A DNA stretch of 64,000 bases from Burkholderiales bacterium (GTDB taxonomy: Bacteria; Pseudomonadota; Gammaproteobacteria; Burkholderiales; Burkholderiaceae_D), in NCBI GenBank assembly GCA_016177875.1, contig JACOUL010000021.1, positions 46,648-110,647 on the forward strand, written 5' to 3'. The translations under genes and the position numbers were made by a program. Positions 26,070 through 35,374 of this stretch are shown one piece after another (the first letter of the stretch is position 1; each line of letters begins with the position of its first letter). The notes below the pieces were generated by a model. That model had not been told where the DNA came from, ran no database searches, and saw only the letters and a list, made by a program, of their open reading frames with translations.

Positions 26070-27107
26070 TTATACCAAACATTGCTCCAGACCACGAATA
26101 AAAATATCTTTTGGTAAATCTTTGCCAATAAAGACCATTTTGCTTTGAGGTGTCTCGTTTTCACCCCATTTCGCCCCCAAGTCGGTACCCATCATTTGGT
26201 GTACGCCCTGGAACACTACTTTGCGGGTAGCGTTTTGCATCCACAGCACCCCCTTGTAGCGCAGCATTTGCGGCCCGTAGATTTGAACGATGCTGCCCAA
26301 AAATTCATCCAGTTTCATCGTGTCGAACGGCCGTTCGCTTTTAAACACAAAGGCTTGGATATCGTCATGATGATGAAGGTGAGGATGTTCATGGCGGTGA
26401 TGATGTTTGCAATGGGCATCGCATTCGCCGTGATGATGTTCTTCCTCTTCCGCTTTGAGAAAATCCGGATCGATTTCCAGCTTGTCGTTAAGATTGAAGC
26501 CGCGTAAATCCAGTACCTCGTCGAGCGGCACCTTGCCAAAATCGGATTTAAGAATAGCGGCGCGCGGATTCATGCGCCTGGTGCGAGCGATCAGCTCAGC
26601 CACTTCGGCGGCATCAGCCACATCGGTCTTCGATAGCAAAATCTTGTCGGCAAAACCGACCTGGCGCTGCGCCTCTTCTTGCTGATCGAGCTGGCGCATA
26701 CCGTGTACCGCATCGACCACCGTGATGATGGCGTCCAGCATGTAATGCGCCGCAACCAGATCATCCATGAAAAATGTTTGTGCGACTGGCCCAGGGTTGG
26801 CCAAGCCGGTGGTTTCAATGACGACGTGATCGAATTGCAAGGCGCCGGCATTGCGTTTTTCCGCCAAGGCGGTGAGGGCGGCAATCAAGTCGCCGCGCAC
26901 AGTGCAGCAGACGCACCCATTATTCATTTCAATGATTTGCTCATTGCTGTCTTGGACCAAGATGTCATTGTCGATGCCCTCCTGTCCGAATTCATTTTCA
27001 ATGACGGCGATTTTATGACCGTGCGGTTCTTGCAAAATGCGGTTGAGTAGCGTGGTTTTTCCGGCGCCTAAGAAGCCGGTCAGAATGGTTGCGGGGATTA
27101 AAGCCAT
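26070..27107 (-). CDS. COG0523/CobW-family G3E GTPase, metal chaperone
   Basis: 345 residues. Walker A GFLGAGKTT at 11-19, the CxCC metal motif CVCC at 65-68, ETTGLANPGP switch region and SKTD base-recognition motif. A His-rich loop (HHHGECDAHCKHHHRHEH) at ~227-244 suggests metal loading, and a CobW C-terminal domain follows (~255-340, FVFKSERPFDTMKLDEFL). Members insert or deliver zinc, cobalt or nickel to client proteins. No client or metal transporter is adjacent. The gene lies 26 bp downstream of xerC. Confidence 0.9.
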   Translation of the reverse strand: MALIPATILTGFLGAGKTTLLNRILQEPHGHKIAVIENEFGQEGIDNDILVQDSNEQIIEMNNGCVCCTVRGDLIAALTALAEKRNAGALQFDHVVIETTGLANPGPVAQTFFMDDLVAAHYMLDAIITVVDAVHGMRQLDQQEEAQRQVGFADKILLSKTDVADAAEVAELIARTRRMNPRAAILKSDFGKVPLDEVLDLRGFNLNDKLEIDPDFLKAEEEEHHHGECDAHCKHHHRHEHPHLHHHDDIQAFVFKSERPFDTMKLDEFLGSIVQIYGPQMLRYKGVLWMQNATRKVVFQGVHQMMGTDLGAKWGENETPQSKMVFIGKDLPKDIFIRGLEQCLV

Positions 27108-27133
27108 GATGAACCTCGTGAGCTAAGAAGCGT

Positions 27134-28087
27134 TTATTTCTTTTTCGCGCGGGGATGTGCGGCATCATAGACGCTCGCCAGCCGCTGGAAGTCCAATGCA
27201 GTATAGATTTGTGTCGCAGCGATCGAAGCATGCCCGAGCATTTCCTGCACCGCGCGCAAATCTCCGGAGGATTGCAATACGTGCGTCGCAAATGAATGAC
27301 GCAGCATATGCGGATGCACGTCGGCCGGTATACCTAGCGCGCGCGCATGCTCTTTGATGCGCATTTGCACCACGCGCGGCGACATGCGGGTGCCGCGCTC
27401 CGTTAAAAACAAAGGATGCGGGTCGGCCTTTGCCAAGGCGCCGCGTACCGCTAGCCAAGAGGTGATGGCTAGCACAGCCGGTTGCCCGACCGGCACACTG
27501 CGCCGCTTGCCGCCTTTGCCTGTGACCGTAACTTCGGCAGCGTCGAAATCAATCCAGCCGGAAGAAACATATTTGCCTTCTTCGGCATAGCGAACATCGA
27601 GCTGGACCAGCTCGGATATACGTAGGCCGCTCGAATACAGCAGCTCGAACATGGCGCGGTTGCAGAGCTCGGTTGGACTCTCTGCATCTTTATGCGGGTG
27701 TGCGTGCGATACCAATTGCACCGCATCGTCGGCCGACAGGGCTTTGGGCAGCGACTTGGCGCGTTTAGGGGCCTTGACCCCGTCGGCGGGATTGGCGGCA
27801 AGCGGGACTTGTCCCGCCAGCCAATCATAAAAGCCGCGCCATGCGGAAAGTTTGCGGGCAATGCTGGCGCCGCTCAAACCTCGCGCATGCAATTGGGCGG
27901 CGAATTTGCGAAGTTGGAAATGGGATACCGACGCGAGCGGCAAATCAGCCCGAACGGCGTCAGTCAGGCGCGCCAGCTCGGCAAGATCGCGGCCATAGTT
28001 GGCAAGCGTATGAGGCGATAGTTTGCGCTGCGTGCGCAAGCTATCGAGATAGCCGTCGATCTGGGTTTGGTTGGCGCTGTTTGTCAC
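27134..28087 (-). CDS. xerC: Site-specific tyrosine recombinase XerC
   Basis: Start set at GTG 28087 (MTNSANQTQIDGYL) with AGGCG upstream; a TTG at 28120 would overlap the DUF484 gene. SAM-like N-terminal core-binding domain, then the catalytic domain with Arg in SSGLRISELVQLD, HMLRHSFATH (HxxR), the second His in LGHASI and the Tyr nucleophile in QIYTALD. With XerD at dif it resolves chromosome dimers. The order dapF-DUF484-xerC is a classic conserved gene set. Confidence 0.95.
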   Translation of the reverse strand: MTNSANQTQIDGYLDSLRTQRKLSPHTLANYGRDLAELARLTDAVRADLPLASVSHFQLRKFAAQLHARGLSGASIARKLSAWRGFYDWLAGQVPLAANPADGVKAPKRAKSLPKALSADDAVQLVSHAHPHKDAESPTELCNRAMFELLYSSGLRISELVQLDVRYAEEGKYVSSGWIDFDAAEVTVTGKGGKRRSVPVGQPAVLAITSWLAVRGALAKADPHPLFLTERGTRMSPRVVQMRIKEHARALGIPADVHPHMLRHSFATHVLQSSGDLRAVQEMLGHASIAATQIYTALDFQRLASVYDAAHPRAKKK

Positions 28088-28104
28088 TGCCGCGCCTATC
28101 GAGT

Positions 28105-28773
28105 TTAGTCGAGCAAGCAAGTCATGGCGGCACTTGCCGTGTCACCGATTTTGACGAGGAAGTCGGTCGCCATGTCCGAGGTGAACCGGCTTGGGTCGGG
28201 CGAACCCAGCACCAAAAGACCGAAGGCTGCGGCGGAACCGTCGCGGCGCAATGGCAGCATGGCGACCGATTCGATGGCTTGCGCTTCATCGATCCAGGAC
28301 GCCACTTCAAAGTCATTGTTCTTGCCGCAGAAAGGCGCATGCAAACCGTTGGCGAACAGCCGTGCATCTTCCGATACTTCGGCGGCAAACCAGGTATGGG
28401 CAAAATCTTCCGACACGCCCCACAGACGCAAGGTGGCGTAGGGCACGCCGAAAATGGTTTGCAAGCCGTCGATCAAGACATGGGGCAAGTCGACGTCATT
28501 GCGCGCCAACAAGAGCGAGCGTGCCCATTGCTGAAATTTACGTGTAATTGCGTCGTTGTCTTCAGCGATACGCAGCAATTCGGCCAGGCGCAATTCAAGG
28601 GCATGGTATTTGTGACGCAGTACTTCCATTTGCCGCTCTTGCAAGGAGACGGCGCGTCCGCCCAGGCTGCTGGACAGTTTTACCTTCGACAGCAGGTCCG
28701 CGTGTTCCTCAAAGAATTCGGGATTGTCGATCAGGTATTGGGCGACGGCGTTGGAGTCCGGGGAAGCAGTCAT
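28105..28773 (-). CDS. DUF484 family protein (GAF-like)
   Basis: 222 residues from ATG 28773 (MTASPDSNAVAQYLIDNPEFFEEHADLL); ATG 28803 is an alternative. The N-terminal motif V-x-x-YL-x-x-NP-x-FF is the DUF484 hallmark, followed by a coiled coil (LQERQMEVLRHKYHALELRL) and a GAF-like domain. Function unknown; the gene is regularly found between dapF and xerC, as here. Confidence 0.9.
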   Translation of the reverse strand: MTASPDSNAVAQYLIDNPEFFEEHADLLSKVKLSSSLGGRAVSLQERQMEVLRHKYHALELRLAELLRIAEDNDAITRKFQQWARSLLLARNDVDLPHVLIDGLQTIFGVPYATLRLWGVSEDFAHTWFAAEVSEDARLFANGLHAPFCGKNNDFEVASWIDEAQAIESVAMLPLRRDGSAAAFGLLVLGSPDPSRFTSDMATDFLVKIGDTASAAMTCLLD

Positions 28774-28822
28774 GGTCGTGCAATCGAAAGCGGAAGCTGA
28801 CATTGTACAGCGATGTGCGCAG

Positions 28823-29674
28823 TTAAATCTCGATTTCGCCCTCAAAAACCGTGGCCGCCGGGCCGGTCAGCTTCACCGGTAAGCCGGGGCCTTGCCAGGC
28901 AATCGACAATTCGCCGCCGCGCGTGGAAACTGCTACCGGCGAATCCAGCAAGCCACGGCGAATTCCCGCTACAACAGCGGCGCAAGCGCCGGTGCCGCAC
29001 GCCAATGTTTCGCCGGCGCCGCGCTCAAAAACGCGCAGCTTGATATGGCGGCGATTGACGATTTGCATGAAGCCGGCGTTGACGCGTTTGGGAAAGCGCG
29101 GGTGATGTTCGATCACGGGGCCATCGGCCTCGATGGGCGCTTGATCGGCGTCGGCCACCACTTGCACAGCGTGCGGATTACCCATCGAAACAGCGGAAAT
29201 CCAAACAGTCTTGCCATTGATTTCCAGCGGCCATAGCGTGTCACCGCCTTCCGCTTTGCCGGTCAAGCGGTCGGCATTGAAGGGGATCTGCTGCGGCTCC
29301 AAGATCGGTGCCCCCATATCCACGGTAATGCGGCCGTCCGCTTCCATGGCCGGTTCGATGACGCCGGACATGGTTTCCACGCGGATGGCGCGCTTGTCCG
29401 TCAAGCCTTTTTCGATCACAAATTTCACAAAGGCGCGTGCGCCGTTGCCGCATTGTTCGACTTCGCTGCCGTCGGCGTTGAAGATGCGATAGCGAAAATC
29501 GACATCGGCCGATGATGGCTTTTCAATCACCAGCATTTGATCCGCACCTACGCCGAAACGGCGGTCGGCGAGGTAACGCCATTGCTCCGGTGTGAAGTTT
29601 ATGCGCTGGTGAATTGCGTCGAGCACGACAAAGTCGTTGCCGGCGCCATGCATTTTGGTGAATTTGATCTTCAT
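28823..29674 (-). CDS. dapF: Diaminopimelate epimerase DapF
   Basis: 283 residues from ATG 29674 ([20 protein letters not shown]), the canonical start; ATG 29692 is an alternative that overlaps the upstream gene. Catalytic cysteines are in [11 protein letters not shown] and [13 protein letters not shown]. It converts LL- to meso-diaminopimelate for lysine and peptidoglycan synthesis. Confidence 0.97.
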   Translation of the reverse strand: MKIKFTKMHGAGNDFVVLDAIHQRINFTPEQWRYLADRRFGVGADQMLVIEKPSSADVDFRYRIFNADGSEVEQCGNGARAFVKFVIEKGLTDKRAIRVETMSGVIEPAMEADGRITVDMGAPILEPQQIPFNADRLTGKAEGGDTLWPLEINGKTVWISAVSMGNPHAVQVVADADQAPIEADGPVIEHHPRFPKRVNAGFMQIVNRRHIKLRVFERGAGETLACGTGACAAVVAGIRRGLLDSPVAVSTRGGELSIAWQGPGLPVKLTGPAATVFEGEIEI

Positions 29675-29684
29675 GCCGGCATTA

Positions 29685-30551
29685 TTACTCATAAAAACCG
29701 GGCTCGCCCGGCGGCCGTGTTTTGAAGCGCTTATGTGTCCAGAAATATTCGGCTGGTGCTTCGCGCACTCGCTCTTCGATGAAGACATTCATGCGGCGCG
29801 TCGCGGCTTTAATGTCGTCGCCCGGGTAGTCTTCCCAGGGCGGATAAAAGCGCACCTTCCAGCCGCGATAATTCGGCAAGAAGGTCGCCACGACGGGCAC
29901 GACTTTGGCGCCGGTCGCCGCCGCGATACGTGCAGGGGCGGTAAGGGTGGCCGCGGATTGGCCGAAGAAGGAAACGAACTCTGCATCCTTGGTGCCAAAG
30001 TCCATATCGGGCAGCATGAAGAAAGGCAAGCCTTCGCGCATGGCGCGCACAATCGCCTTGATGCCATCGACTCGTGTAAACAATTTCACTGGGCGAAAGC
30101 GCGAACGCCCTTTGCGCAAGACTTCATCGAATACGCGGTTTTGCTGCGGCGTGTAAATCGAGCAGAGCGATGATTCCAGCATCACCGCCACGCCGGCCAC
30201 ATCCAGGCAGACGAAATGCGGGCATAACACGATAGTCGGGCCAGCGGCAATGACATCCAGCGGAACGCCGGGTTCCACCTCAATCAATTTTTTCAATCTC
30301 GCCTCGGAAGCCCACCAAAGGATGCTGCGCTCCAAAATGCTGCGCGCATAGGCTTGGAAGTGACGCTTGGCGATATTCTGCCGTTCGGCTTCTGACAGCT
30401 CGGGCATGCACAGCCGTAAATTGGTCAGCGTGATGCGCCGGCGTTTTTTGACAAGCGCAAATAATAGGCTACCGATGCTTTCGCCAAGCCGCCCCAACAA
30501 AGGTAGCGGCATCCAGTGCAATAACCACATCAAACCGAGCAACAATCTCAT
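29685..30551 (-). CDS. LpxL/HtrB-type lipid A acyltransferase (second of a tandem pair)
   Basis: 288 residues. N-terminal membrane helix, then the HX4D acyltransferase motif HFVCLD, the DMDFG region and [13 protein letters not shown] at the C-terminus, all typical of Kdo-dependent lauroyl/myristoyl transferases. ATG overlaps the TGA of the upstream paralogue (ATGA at 30548-30551). The pair probably adds the two secondary acyl chains of lipid A; which does which cannot be told from sequence alone. Confidence 0.9.
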   Translation of the reverse strand: MRLLLGLMWLLHWMPLPLLGRLGESIGSLLFALVKKRRRITLTNLRLCMPELSEAERQNIAKRHFQAYARSILERSILWWASEARLKKLIEVEPGVPLDVIAAGPTIVLCPHFVCLDVAGVAVMLESSLCSIYTPQQNRVFDEVLRKGRSRFRPVKLFTRVDGIKAIVRAMREGLPFFMLPDMDFGTKDAEFVSFFGQSAATLTAPARIAAATGAKVVPVVATFLPNYRGWKVRFYPPWEDYPGDDIKAATRRMNVFIEERVREAPAEYFWTHKRFKTRPPGEPGFYE

Positions 30552-31402
30552 GGCGTTGCTCCCGCTGAGTCCGGCGGCAGCACGCCGGCCGGCGTTTTGT
30601 AGCGGTTATAGCTCCAAAAGTATTGCGCAGGGCATTCGGCGATCAGCTGTTCCATGGCGCGGTTGATGGCGGTCGCTTGCTGTTGCGGGTTATCCGTGAG
30701 AGCCTCGGTAAATGCGGTAAAGCGTACCCGATAGCCGCGTCCGCGCGGCAGCCGTTCTGCATGTACCAGAATGATCGAAGCATTCGACATTTGTTGCAGT
30801 TTGCCAGGCAAGGTCATGGTGTAGGCGGGCCTGCCGAAAAAATCCGTCCAGATGCCTTCACCCTGTTGCGGAACCTGGTCGGGCAGCAAGCCGATCGGCC
30901 GGCCGTTTTTCAGTGTTTTGAGTAAGGTGCGCACGCCACCCAAATTCGCGGGAGCCAATAAGAGATTAGTGCGTGCCCGCGCTCCTTCAATCAGCGGCTT
31001 CAAGGCGGCCTTGCGCGGTGGTCGGTAGAGTGCGGTGAGCGGCGTTCGCATGGCGATGACTTGCCCTGTGATTTCAAAGCATCCCAAGTGGGGGGTGAGA
31101 AAGATAATGCCTCTGCCGGCATCCAGCGCGCTTTGCGCCGCTTCCCAATTTTCAACGGTCGCCGATGCGAGCACGCGTTCGGCAGGCGCGCACCAAATAA
31201 AAGGCAATTCCATGATGCTCTTGCCGGATTCGGCCACCGCGGCGCGCAAATGCTGTACGTGTCCAGCGTGCGTAATGTTTTCCTTCAGGCGGCGGCGGTA
31301 TGCGGGCGATGCTAAATACACCAGCCAGCCCAATGCTGCACCAATGGCATGCAGCATCGGCAAAGGAAGTTTGGCAAGGAAACGGAAGAGGTTGACCAGC
31401 AT
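30548..31402 (-). CDS. LpxL-type lipid A acyltransferase (first of a tandem pair)
   Basis: 284 residues. Acyltransferase motif appears as HLGCFE (HX4E), followed by ALYRPPRKAALKPLIEGAR, LLPDQVPQQGEGIWTDFFG and EYFWSYNRYKTP. Homologous to the following gene but diverged. It starts 183 bp from metK on the opposite strand, so the intergenic region carries divergent promoters. Confidence 0.9.
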   Translation of the reverse strand: MLVNLFRFLAKLPLPMLHAIGAALGWLVYLASPAYRRRLKENITHAGHVQHLRAAVAESGKSIMELPFIWCAPAERVLASATVENWEAAQSALDAGRGIIFLTPHLGCFEITGQVIAMRTPLTALYRPPRKAALKPLIEGARARTNLLLAPANLGGVRTLLKTLKNGRPIGLLPDQVPQQGEGIWTDFFGRPAYTMTLPGKLQQMSNASIILVHAERLPRGRGYRVRFTAFTEALTDNPQQQATAINRAMEQLIAECPAQYFWSYNRYKTPAGVLPPDSAGATP

Positions 31403-31454
31403 CAGCGGCGACGGGATTTTTTGCCGAATTCATTCAAGAGGCGTAAAATAGCAC

Positions 31455-31584
31455 ATGCATTCTTAATGCATCTTATCCGCCGAGTTAATCAGACAACTTG
31501 CGAGGCGGTCTACAAATTTCGCTAAAGCGTCGCAGGCTCATTCGGTTGGCCGCGACATGGTCAATTTTTTTACAGGAGCCTGCG
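31455..31584 (+). promoter_or_regulatory. Structured metK leader with Shine-Dalgarno-sequestering stem and a competing hairpin
   Basis: CGCAGGCTC (31531-31539) is a perfect 9-bp complement of GAGCCTGCG (31576-31584), which covers the GGAG of the ribosome binding site (AGGAG, 31574-31578) and ends at the metK ATG. The 5' arm also belongs to a competing hairpin: GTCGC-A-GGC (31529-31537) with GCC-GCGAC (31549-31556). Both cannot form together. Upstream are a CCGCC/GGCGG stem (31477-31481/31504-31508) and an ATGCAT/ATGCAT pair (31455-31460/31466-31471). Seven T at 31565-31571 lie in the loop. It does not match a SAM riboswitch class that I know. Confidence 0.5.
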
Positions 31585-32748
31585 ATGGCAAACGATTATC
31601 TCTTCACATCGGAATCCGTTTCCGAGGGTCACCCGGACAAGGTGGCCGATCAAATTTCCGACGCTATTCTCGATGCGATCCTTGAACAGGATCCGCGTGC
31701 GCGCGTCGCCGCTGAAACCTTGTGCAACACCGGTTTGGTGGTGCTGGCAGGCGAGATCACGGCGAACGCCAACGTCGACTACATTCATGTCGCGCGCGAC
31801 ACCTTGAAGCGTATCGGTTATGACAATACCGAATACGGCATCGATTACAAAGGTTGCGCCGTGATGGTGTGCTATGACAAGCAGTCGCCGGATATCGCGC
31901 AAGGCGTCGATGAAGGTAAAGGCATCGACCTCGATCAAGGCGCCGGCGACCAGGGCTTGATGTTCGGTTACGCCTGCGACGAGACGCCGGAATTGATGCC
32001 GGCTGCGATTTACTACGCTCACCGCCTGGTCGAGCGCCAGTCACAATTGCGCAAGGATGGACGCTTGCCCTGGCTGCGCCCGGACGCCAAGTCGCAAGTC
32101 ACCTTGCGTTATGTGAACGGCAAGCCGGTCGCGATCGACACCATCGTGTTGTCGACCCAGCATGCGCCCGAGATGCAGCACAAGGCGATTGAAGAAGCCG
32201 TGATCGAAATGATCATCAAGCCGATCGTGCCGGCAGCGTGGCTGAAAGAAACGAATTTCCTGATCAATCCGACCGGACGCTTCGTCATCGGCGGCCCGCA
32301 AGGCGATTGCGGCCTGACCGGCCGCAAGATCATCGTCGACACGTATGGCGGCGCAGCGCCTCACGGCGGCGGCGCATTTTCCGGCAAGGATCCGAGTAAG
32401 GTTGACCGCTCGGCCGCTTATGCCGGCCGTTATGTGGCCAAGAATATCGTCGCCGCAGGCTTGGCCAGCAAATGCCAAATTCAAGTGTCGTATGCGATCG
32501 GCATCGCCAAGCCGACTTCGGTCATGGTCACCACCTTCGGCACCGGCAAGATCAGCGATGAAAAACTGGCCGAATTGGTAAGAGAGCACTTCGATCTGCG
32601 TCCGAAAGGCATCGTGCAGATGCTGGATCTGTTGCGGCCGATTTATTTTAAGACCGCCGCCTATGGACATTTCGGTCGCGAAGAACCAGAATTCAGCTGG
32701 GAGCGCACCGACAAGGCGCAAGCTTTGCGCGCTTCCGCTGGATTGTAA
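31585..32748 (+). CDS. metK: S-adenosylmethionine synthetase MetK
   Basis: 387 residues from ATG 31585 ([23 protein letters not shown]), with AGGAG upstream; the longer frame from 31498 runs through the leader. Signature loops [16 protein letters not shown] and [19 protein letters not shown] are present. It makes S-adenosylmethionine from methionine and ATP in the cytoplasm. It heads a plus-strand methionine-cycle block with ahcY and metF. Confidence 0.98.
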   Translation: MANDYLFTSESVSEGHPDKVADQISDAILDAILEQDPRARVAAETLCNTGLVVLAGEITANANVDYIHVARDTLKRIGYDNTEYGIDYKGCAVMVCYDKQSPDIAQGVDEGKGIDLDQGAGDQGLMFGYACDETPELMPAAIYYAHRLVERQSQLRKDGRLPWLRPDAKSQVTLRYVNGKPVAIDTIVLSTQHAPEMQHKAIEEAVIEMIIKPIVPAAWLKETNFLINPTGRFVIGGPQGDCGLTGRKIIVDTYGGAAPHGGGAFSGKDPSKVDRSAAYAGRYVAKNIVAAGLASKCQIQVSYAIGIAKPTSVMVTTFGTGKISDEKLAELVREHFDLRPKGIVQMLDLLRPIYFKTAAYGHFGREEPEFSWERTDKAQALRASAGL

Positions 32749-32776
32749 TCCGCTCGACTAAAAGAAGTTATCGATC

Positions 32777-33751
32777 ATGCGTTGTTCCGCCGTGCCCGCC
32801 ACCTTGTCCAAGTTGATTCGGCGATTGGTTTCGGCGGGACTGGCGGCCGGGCTTGCGATCGCCGGGCCGGCTTTGGCGACCGCGCCTGCTGCAACTAAGC
32901 CTGGAGCAAGCAAGCCCGCCTCTCAGGTCGACTGGTGCGCCCGCCTCTCGCCGCGCTTACCCGGCGTGTCGACCGAGGCTTGTCGTCAGGCTGGCCTTGC
33001 ACCCGCAGGCGCTGCATCCCAATTGGGATTTCCAATTCTGAAGCGTCAAATCTTCCCCGCCAAAGTAAGCGCCGATCGACATGGTCCGGTGCGGGTGTTG
33101 TTATTGGGCGGCATACACGGCGACGAATTAACGGCAGCGGCGATCGTATTTCGCTGGATGCAGTGGACACAGACTTCGCCTGCCCAGCAATTTCAATGGA
33201 ATATCGTTCCGGTGGTGAATCCCGATGGTTTGCTTGCACCTAAGCCGACGCGGGTCAATGCGAACGGCGTCGATTTGAACCGTAATTTTCCTACGCCGGG
33301 CTGGACGCGAGATGCGCCGCGCTACTGGGTGAAGACGACCGGTAGCGATCCGCGCCGTTTTCCGGGCAAGTCGCCGCTATCCGAACCCGAGAGCCGTTGG
33401 ATTAATGACGAGATTGCGCGCTTTAATCCGCATGTAATTATTTCCGTGCACGCGCCGTTTGGCGTGTTGGATTTCGACGGCCCAGCCCGGCCGCCGCGCA
33501 AATTCGGACGCTTGGTATTTACGCCGGTGGGGGTCTATCCGGGGTCTCTCGGCAATTACAGCGGCTTGCACAAAAAAGTGCCGATCATCACGATCGAGTT
33601 GCCCAATGCGCTGCAAATGCCGCCTGAGGCTGAAGTCAAGCGCATTTGGCTGGATATGTTGAGCTGGATACAGCGTAATGTCCGGGCACAAAAGGAAGCC
33701 GGTGTCTTGGTGCAGCGAACCGCGGCGAAGCCTGGCCCGGTCAAAAACTAG
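32777..33751 (+). CDS. Secreted M14-family zinc carboxypeptidase/amidase-like protein
   Basis: 324 residues with an N-terminal signal peptide (~1-36, AGLAAGLAIAGPALATA). Zinc ligands HGDE (H114, E117) and the later His in IISVHAP, substrate-binding NANGVDLNRNFP and the catalytic Glu in TIELPNA give a complete M14 set. The family includes MpaA-like murein peptide amidases, so cleavage of peptidoglycan peptides in the periplasm is likely. It lies between metK and ahcY, 28 bp after metK; no link to the methionine cycle is evident. Confidence 0.85.
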   Translation: MRCSAVPATLSKLIRRLVSAGLAAGLAIAGPALATAPAATKPGASKPASQVDWCARLSPRLPGVSTEACRQAGLAPAGAASQLGFPILKRQIFPAKVSADRHGPVRVLLLGGIHGDELTAAAIVFRWMQWTQTSPAQQFQWNIVPVVNPDGLLAPKPTRVNANGVDLNRNFPTPGWTRDAPRYWVKTTGSDPRRFPGKSPLSEPESRWINDEIARFNPHVIISVHAPFGVLDFDGPARPPRKFGRLVFTPVGVYPGSLGNYSGLHKKVPIITIELPNALQMPPEAEVKRIWLDMLSWIQRNVRAQKEAGVLVQRTAAKPGPVKN

Positions 33752-33766
33752 CGTACAAAACTAGGC

Positions 33767-33772
33767 TATAAT
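33767..33772 (+). promoter_or_regulatory. -10 box of the ahcY promoter
   Basis: A perfect TATAAT lies 16 bp after the M14 gene stop and just ahead of the riboswitch, so transcription would start at about the first riboswitch base. No good -35 hexamer is visible at 16-18 bp. Confidence 0.5.
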
Positions 33773-33782
33773 TTCCACCTCA

Positions 33783-33864
33783 TCCAAGGAGCGTTGCAGC
33801 ACGGCCCGGGCGAATTGCCACCGTGTCAGGCTTGGACAGCAACACCCGCAACGGCGCTCACGTT
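33783..33864 (+). ncRNA. SAH riboswitch upstream of ahcY
   Basis: Matches the S-adenosylhomocysteine riboswitch consensus: CCAAGGAGCGTTGC … GTCAGGCTTGG … CAACGGCGCTCAC. CCAAG (33784-33788) pairs with CTTGG (33831-33835), and GAGCG (33889 minus 100, i.e. 33789-33793) pairs with CGCTC (33855-33859). It senses SAH and switches ahcY on when SAH builds up. Just downstream TTTCTA (33871-33876) can pair with TAGAAA (33883-33888) next to the ahcY Shine-Dalgarno. Confidence 0.92.
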
Positions 33865-33898
33865 ACTTTTTTTCTAAAACACTAGAAAGGAGGGCGTG

Positions 33899-35320
33899 AT
33901 GAACGCCGTACTACATTCCAAAGATTCACCTCAAGATTTTATCGTCGCAGACCTTGGACTGGCTGATTGGGGCCGCAAGGAAATTCGCATCGCCGAAACC
34001 GAAATGCCGGGTTTGATGGCCATCCGTGAAGAATTCGCGGCGTCGCAGCCCTTGAAAGGCGCACGCATCACCGGCTCGCTGCACATGACGATCCAAACCG
34101 CCGTGCTGATCCAAACGCTGGAAGCGCTAGGCGCGAAAGTGCGTTGGGCATCGTGCAATATTTATTCGACTCAAGACCATGCGGCCGCAGCCATCGCCGC
34201 CAGCGGCACGCCGGTGTTCGCCTACAAGGGCGAATCGCTCGACGAATATTGGGATTACACCCATCGCATTTTCGAGTGGAAGGATGGGGCTTATTCCAAC
34301 ATGATTTTGGATGACGGCGGCGATGCAACCCTGTTGCTGCACTTGGGTACGCGCGCTGAAAAAGATGCGAGCGTGCTGAACACTCCGGATTCGGAAGAAG
34401 CGGTATGCCTGTTCAATTCGATCAAGAAAAAGCTGGCGACCGATCCGACATGGTATTCCACCCGCCTGAAAGAAATTAAAGGCGTTACCGAAGAAACTAC
34501 CACCGGCGTGCATCGCCTGTATCAAATGCACAAGGAAGGCAAACTGGCTTTCCCGGCGATCAATGTGAATGATTCTGTTACCAAATCCAAGTTCGACAAT
34601 CTCTACGGCTGCCGCGAATCGCTGGTCGACGGCATCAAGCGCGCGACCGACGTCATGGTCGCCGGCAAGATTGCCGTGGTGGCCGGTTATGGCGATGTGG
34701 GCAAGGGTTCCGCTCAAGCCTTGCGCGCCTTGTCGGCGCAAGTGTGGGTGACTGAGATCGATCCGATTTGCGCGCTGCAGGCGGCAATGGAAGGCTATCG
34801 CGTCGTGACCATGGATTATGCTTGCGAGCATGGCGATATCTTCGTCACCGCCACCGGCAACTACCATGTGATCACGCATGATCACTTGAAGCGCATGAAG
34901 GATCAAGCCATCGTCTGCAACATCGGTCACTTCGACAACGAGATCGAAGTCGCCGCGCTGCGTCAGTACGCATGGGAAAACATCAAGCCGCAGGTCGATC
35001 ACGTGATTTTCCCGGACGGTAAGCGCATCATCCTGTTGGCCGAAGGCCGTTTGGTGAACCTGGGGTGCGGCACCGGCCATCCTTCCTACGTGATGAGCTC
35101 TTCTTTTGCCAACCAAACCATTGCGCAGATCGAGTTGTTTACCAACACGTCCAAGTATCCGGTGGGTGTTTATACGCTGCCCAAACACTTGGATGAAAAG
35201 GTGGCGCGCTTGCAGCTGAAGAAGCTCAACGCTCAGTTGACGGAATTGAGCGAGGAGCAAGCGGCGTACATCGGCGTATCGAAGGAAGGCCCGTACAAGG
35301 CTGACCACTATCGTTATTGA
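33899..35320 (+). CDS. ahcY: S-adenosylhomocysteine hydrolase AhcY
   Basis: 473 residues from ATG 33899, with AAGGAGG at 33887-33893; GTG 33896 is an in-frame alternative too close to the RBS. NAD-binding [15 protein letters not shown], the [14 protein letters not shown] substrate region and the C-terminal KADHYRY that reaches the neighbouring subunit. It splits SAH into adenosine and homocysteine, relieving inhibition of methyltransferases. Expression should be controlled by the SAH riboswitch. Confidence 0.98.
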   Translation: MNAVLHSKDSPQDFIVADLGLADWGRKEIRIAETEMPGLMAIREEFAASQPLKGARITGSLHMTIQTAVLIQTLEALGAKVRWASCNIYSTQDHAAAAIAASGTPVFAYKGESLDEYWDYTHRIFEWKDGAYSNMILDDGGDATLLLHLGTRAEKDASVLNTPDSEEAVCLFNSIKKKLATDPTWYSTRLKEIKGVTEETTTGVHRLYQMHKEGKLAFPAINVNDSVTKSKFDNLYGCRESLVDGIKRATDVMVAGKIAVVAGYGDVGKGSAQALRALSAQVWVTEIDPICALQAAMEGYRVVTMDYACEHGDIFVTATGNYHVITHDHLKRMKDQAIVCNIGHFDNEIEVAALRQYAWENIKPQVDHVIFPDGKRIILLAEGRLVNLGCGTGHPSYVMSSSFANQTIAQIELFTNTSKYPVGVYTLPKHLDEKVARLQLKKLNAQLTELSEEQAAYIGVSKEGPYKADHYRY

Positions 35321-35327
35321 TGAAGGT

Positions 35328-35351
35328 CCGTGCCGTCGGACAGCGGCACGG
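35328..35351 (+). other. Intercistronic hairpin between ahcY and the holin-like gene
   Basis: CCGTGCCG (35328-35335) and CGGCACGG (35344-35351) form a perfect 8-bp stem with an 8-nt loop. There is no following U run, so it may be an mRNA-stability or processing element and not a terminator. Confidence 0.5.
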
Positions 35352-35374
35352 AAACTAAGCTTGCGAGGAACATC

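Noticed and set aside
27134..28087. Tyrosine recombinase as an integron or phage integrase
   Set aside because: Neighbours dapF and DUF484 and the length identify chromosomal XerC.
31440..31584. Known SAM riboswitch upstream of metK
   Set aside because: I could not fit the leader to the SAM-I, SAM-II or other SAM riboswitch patterns that I know; kept only as an unclassified structured leader.
34127..35308. 393-codon minus-strand frame
   Set aside because: Complete shadow of ahcY.
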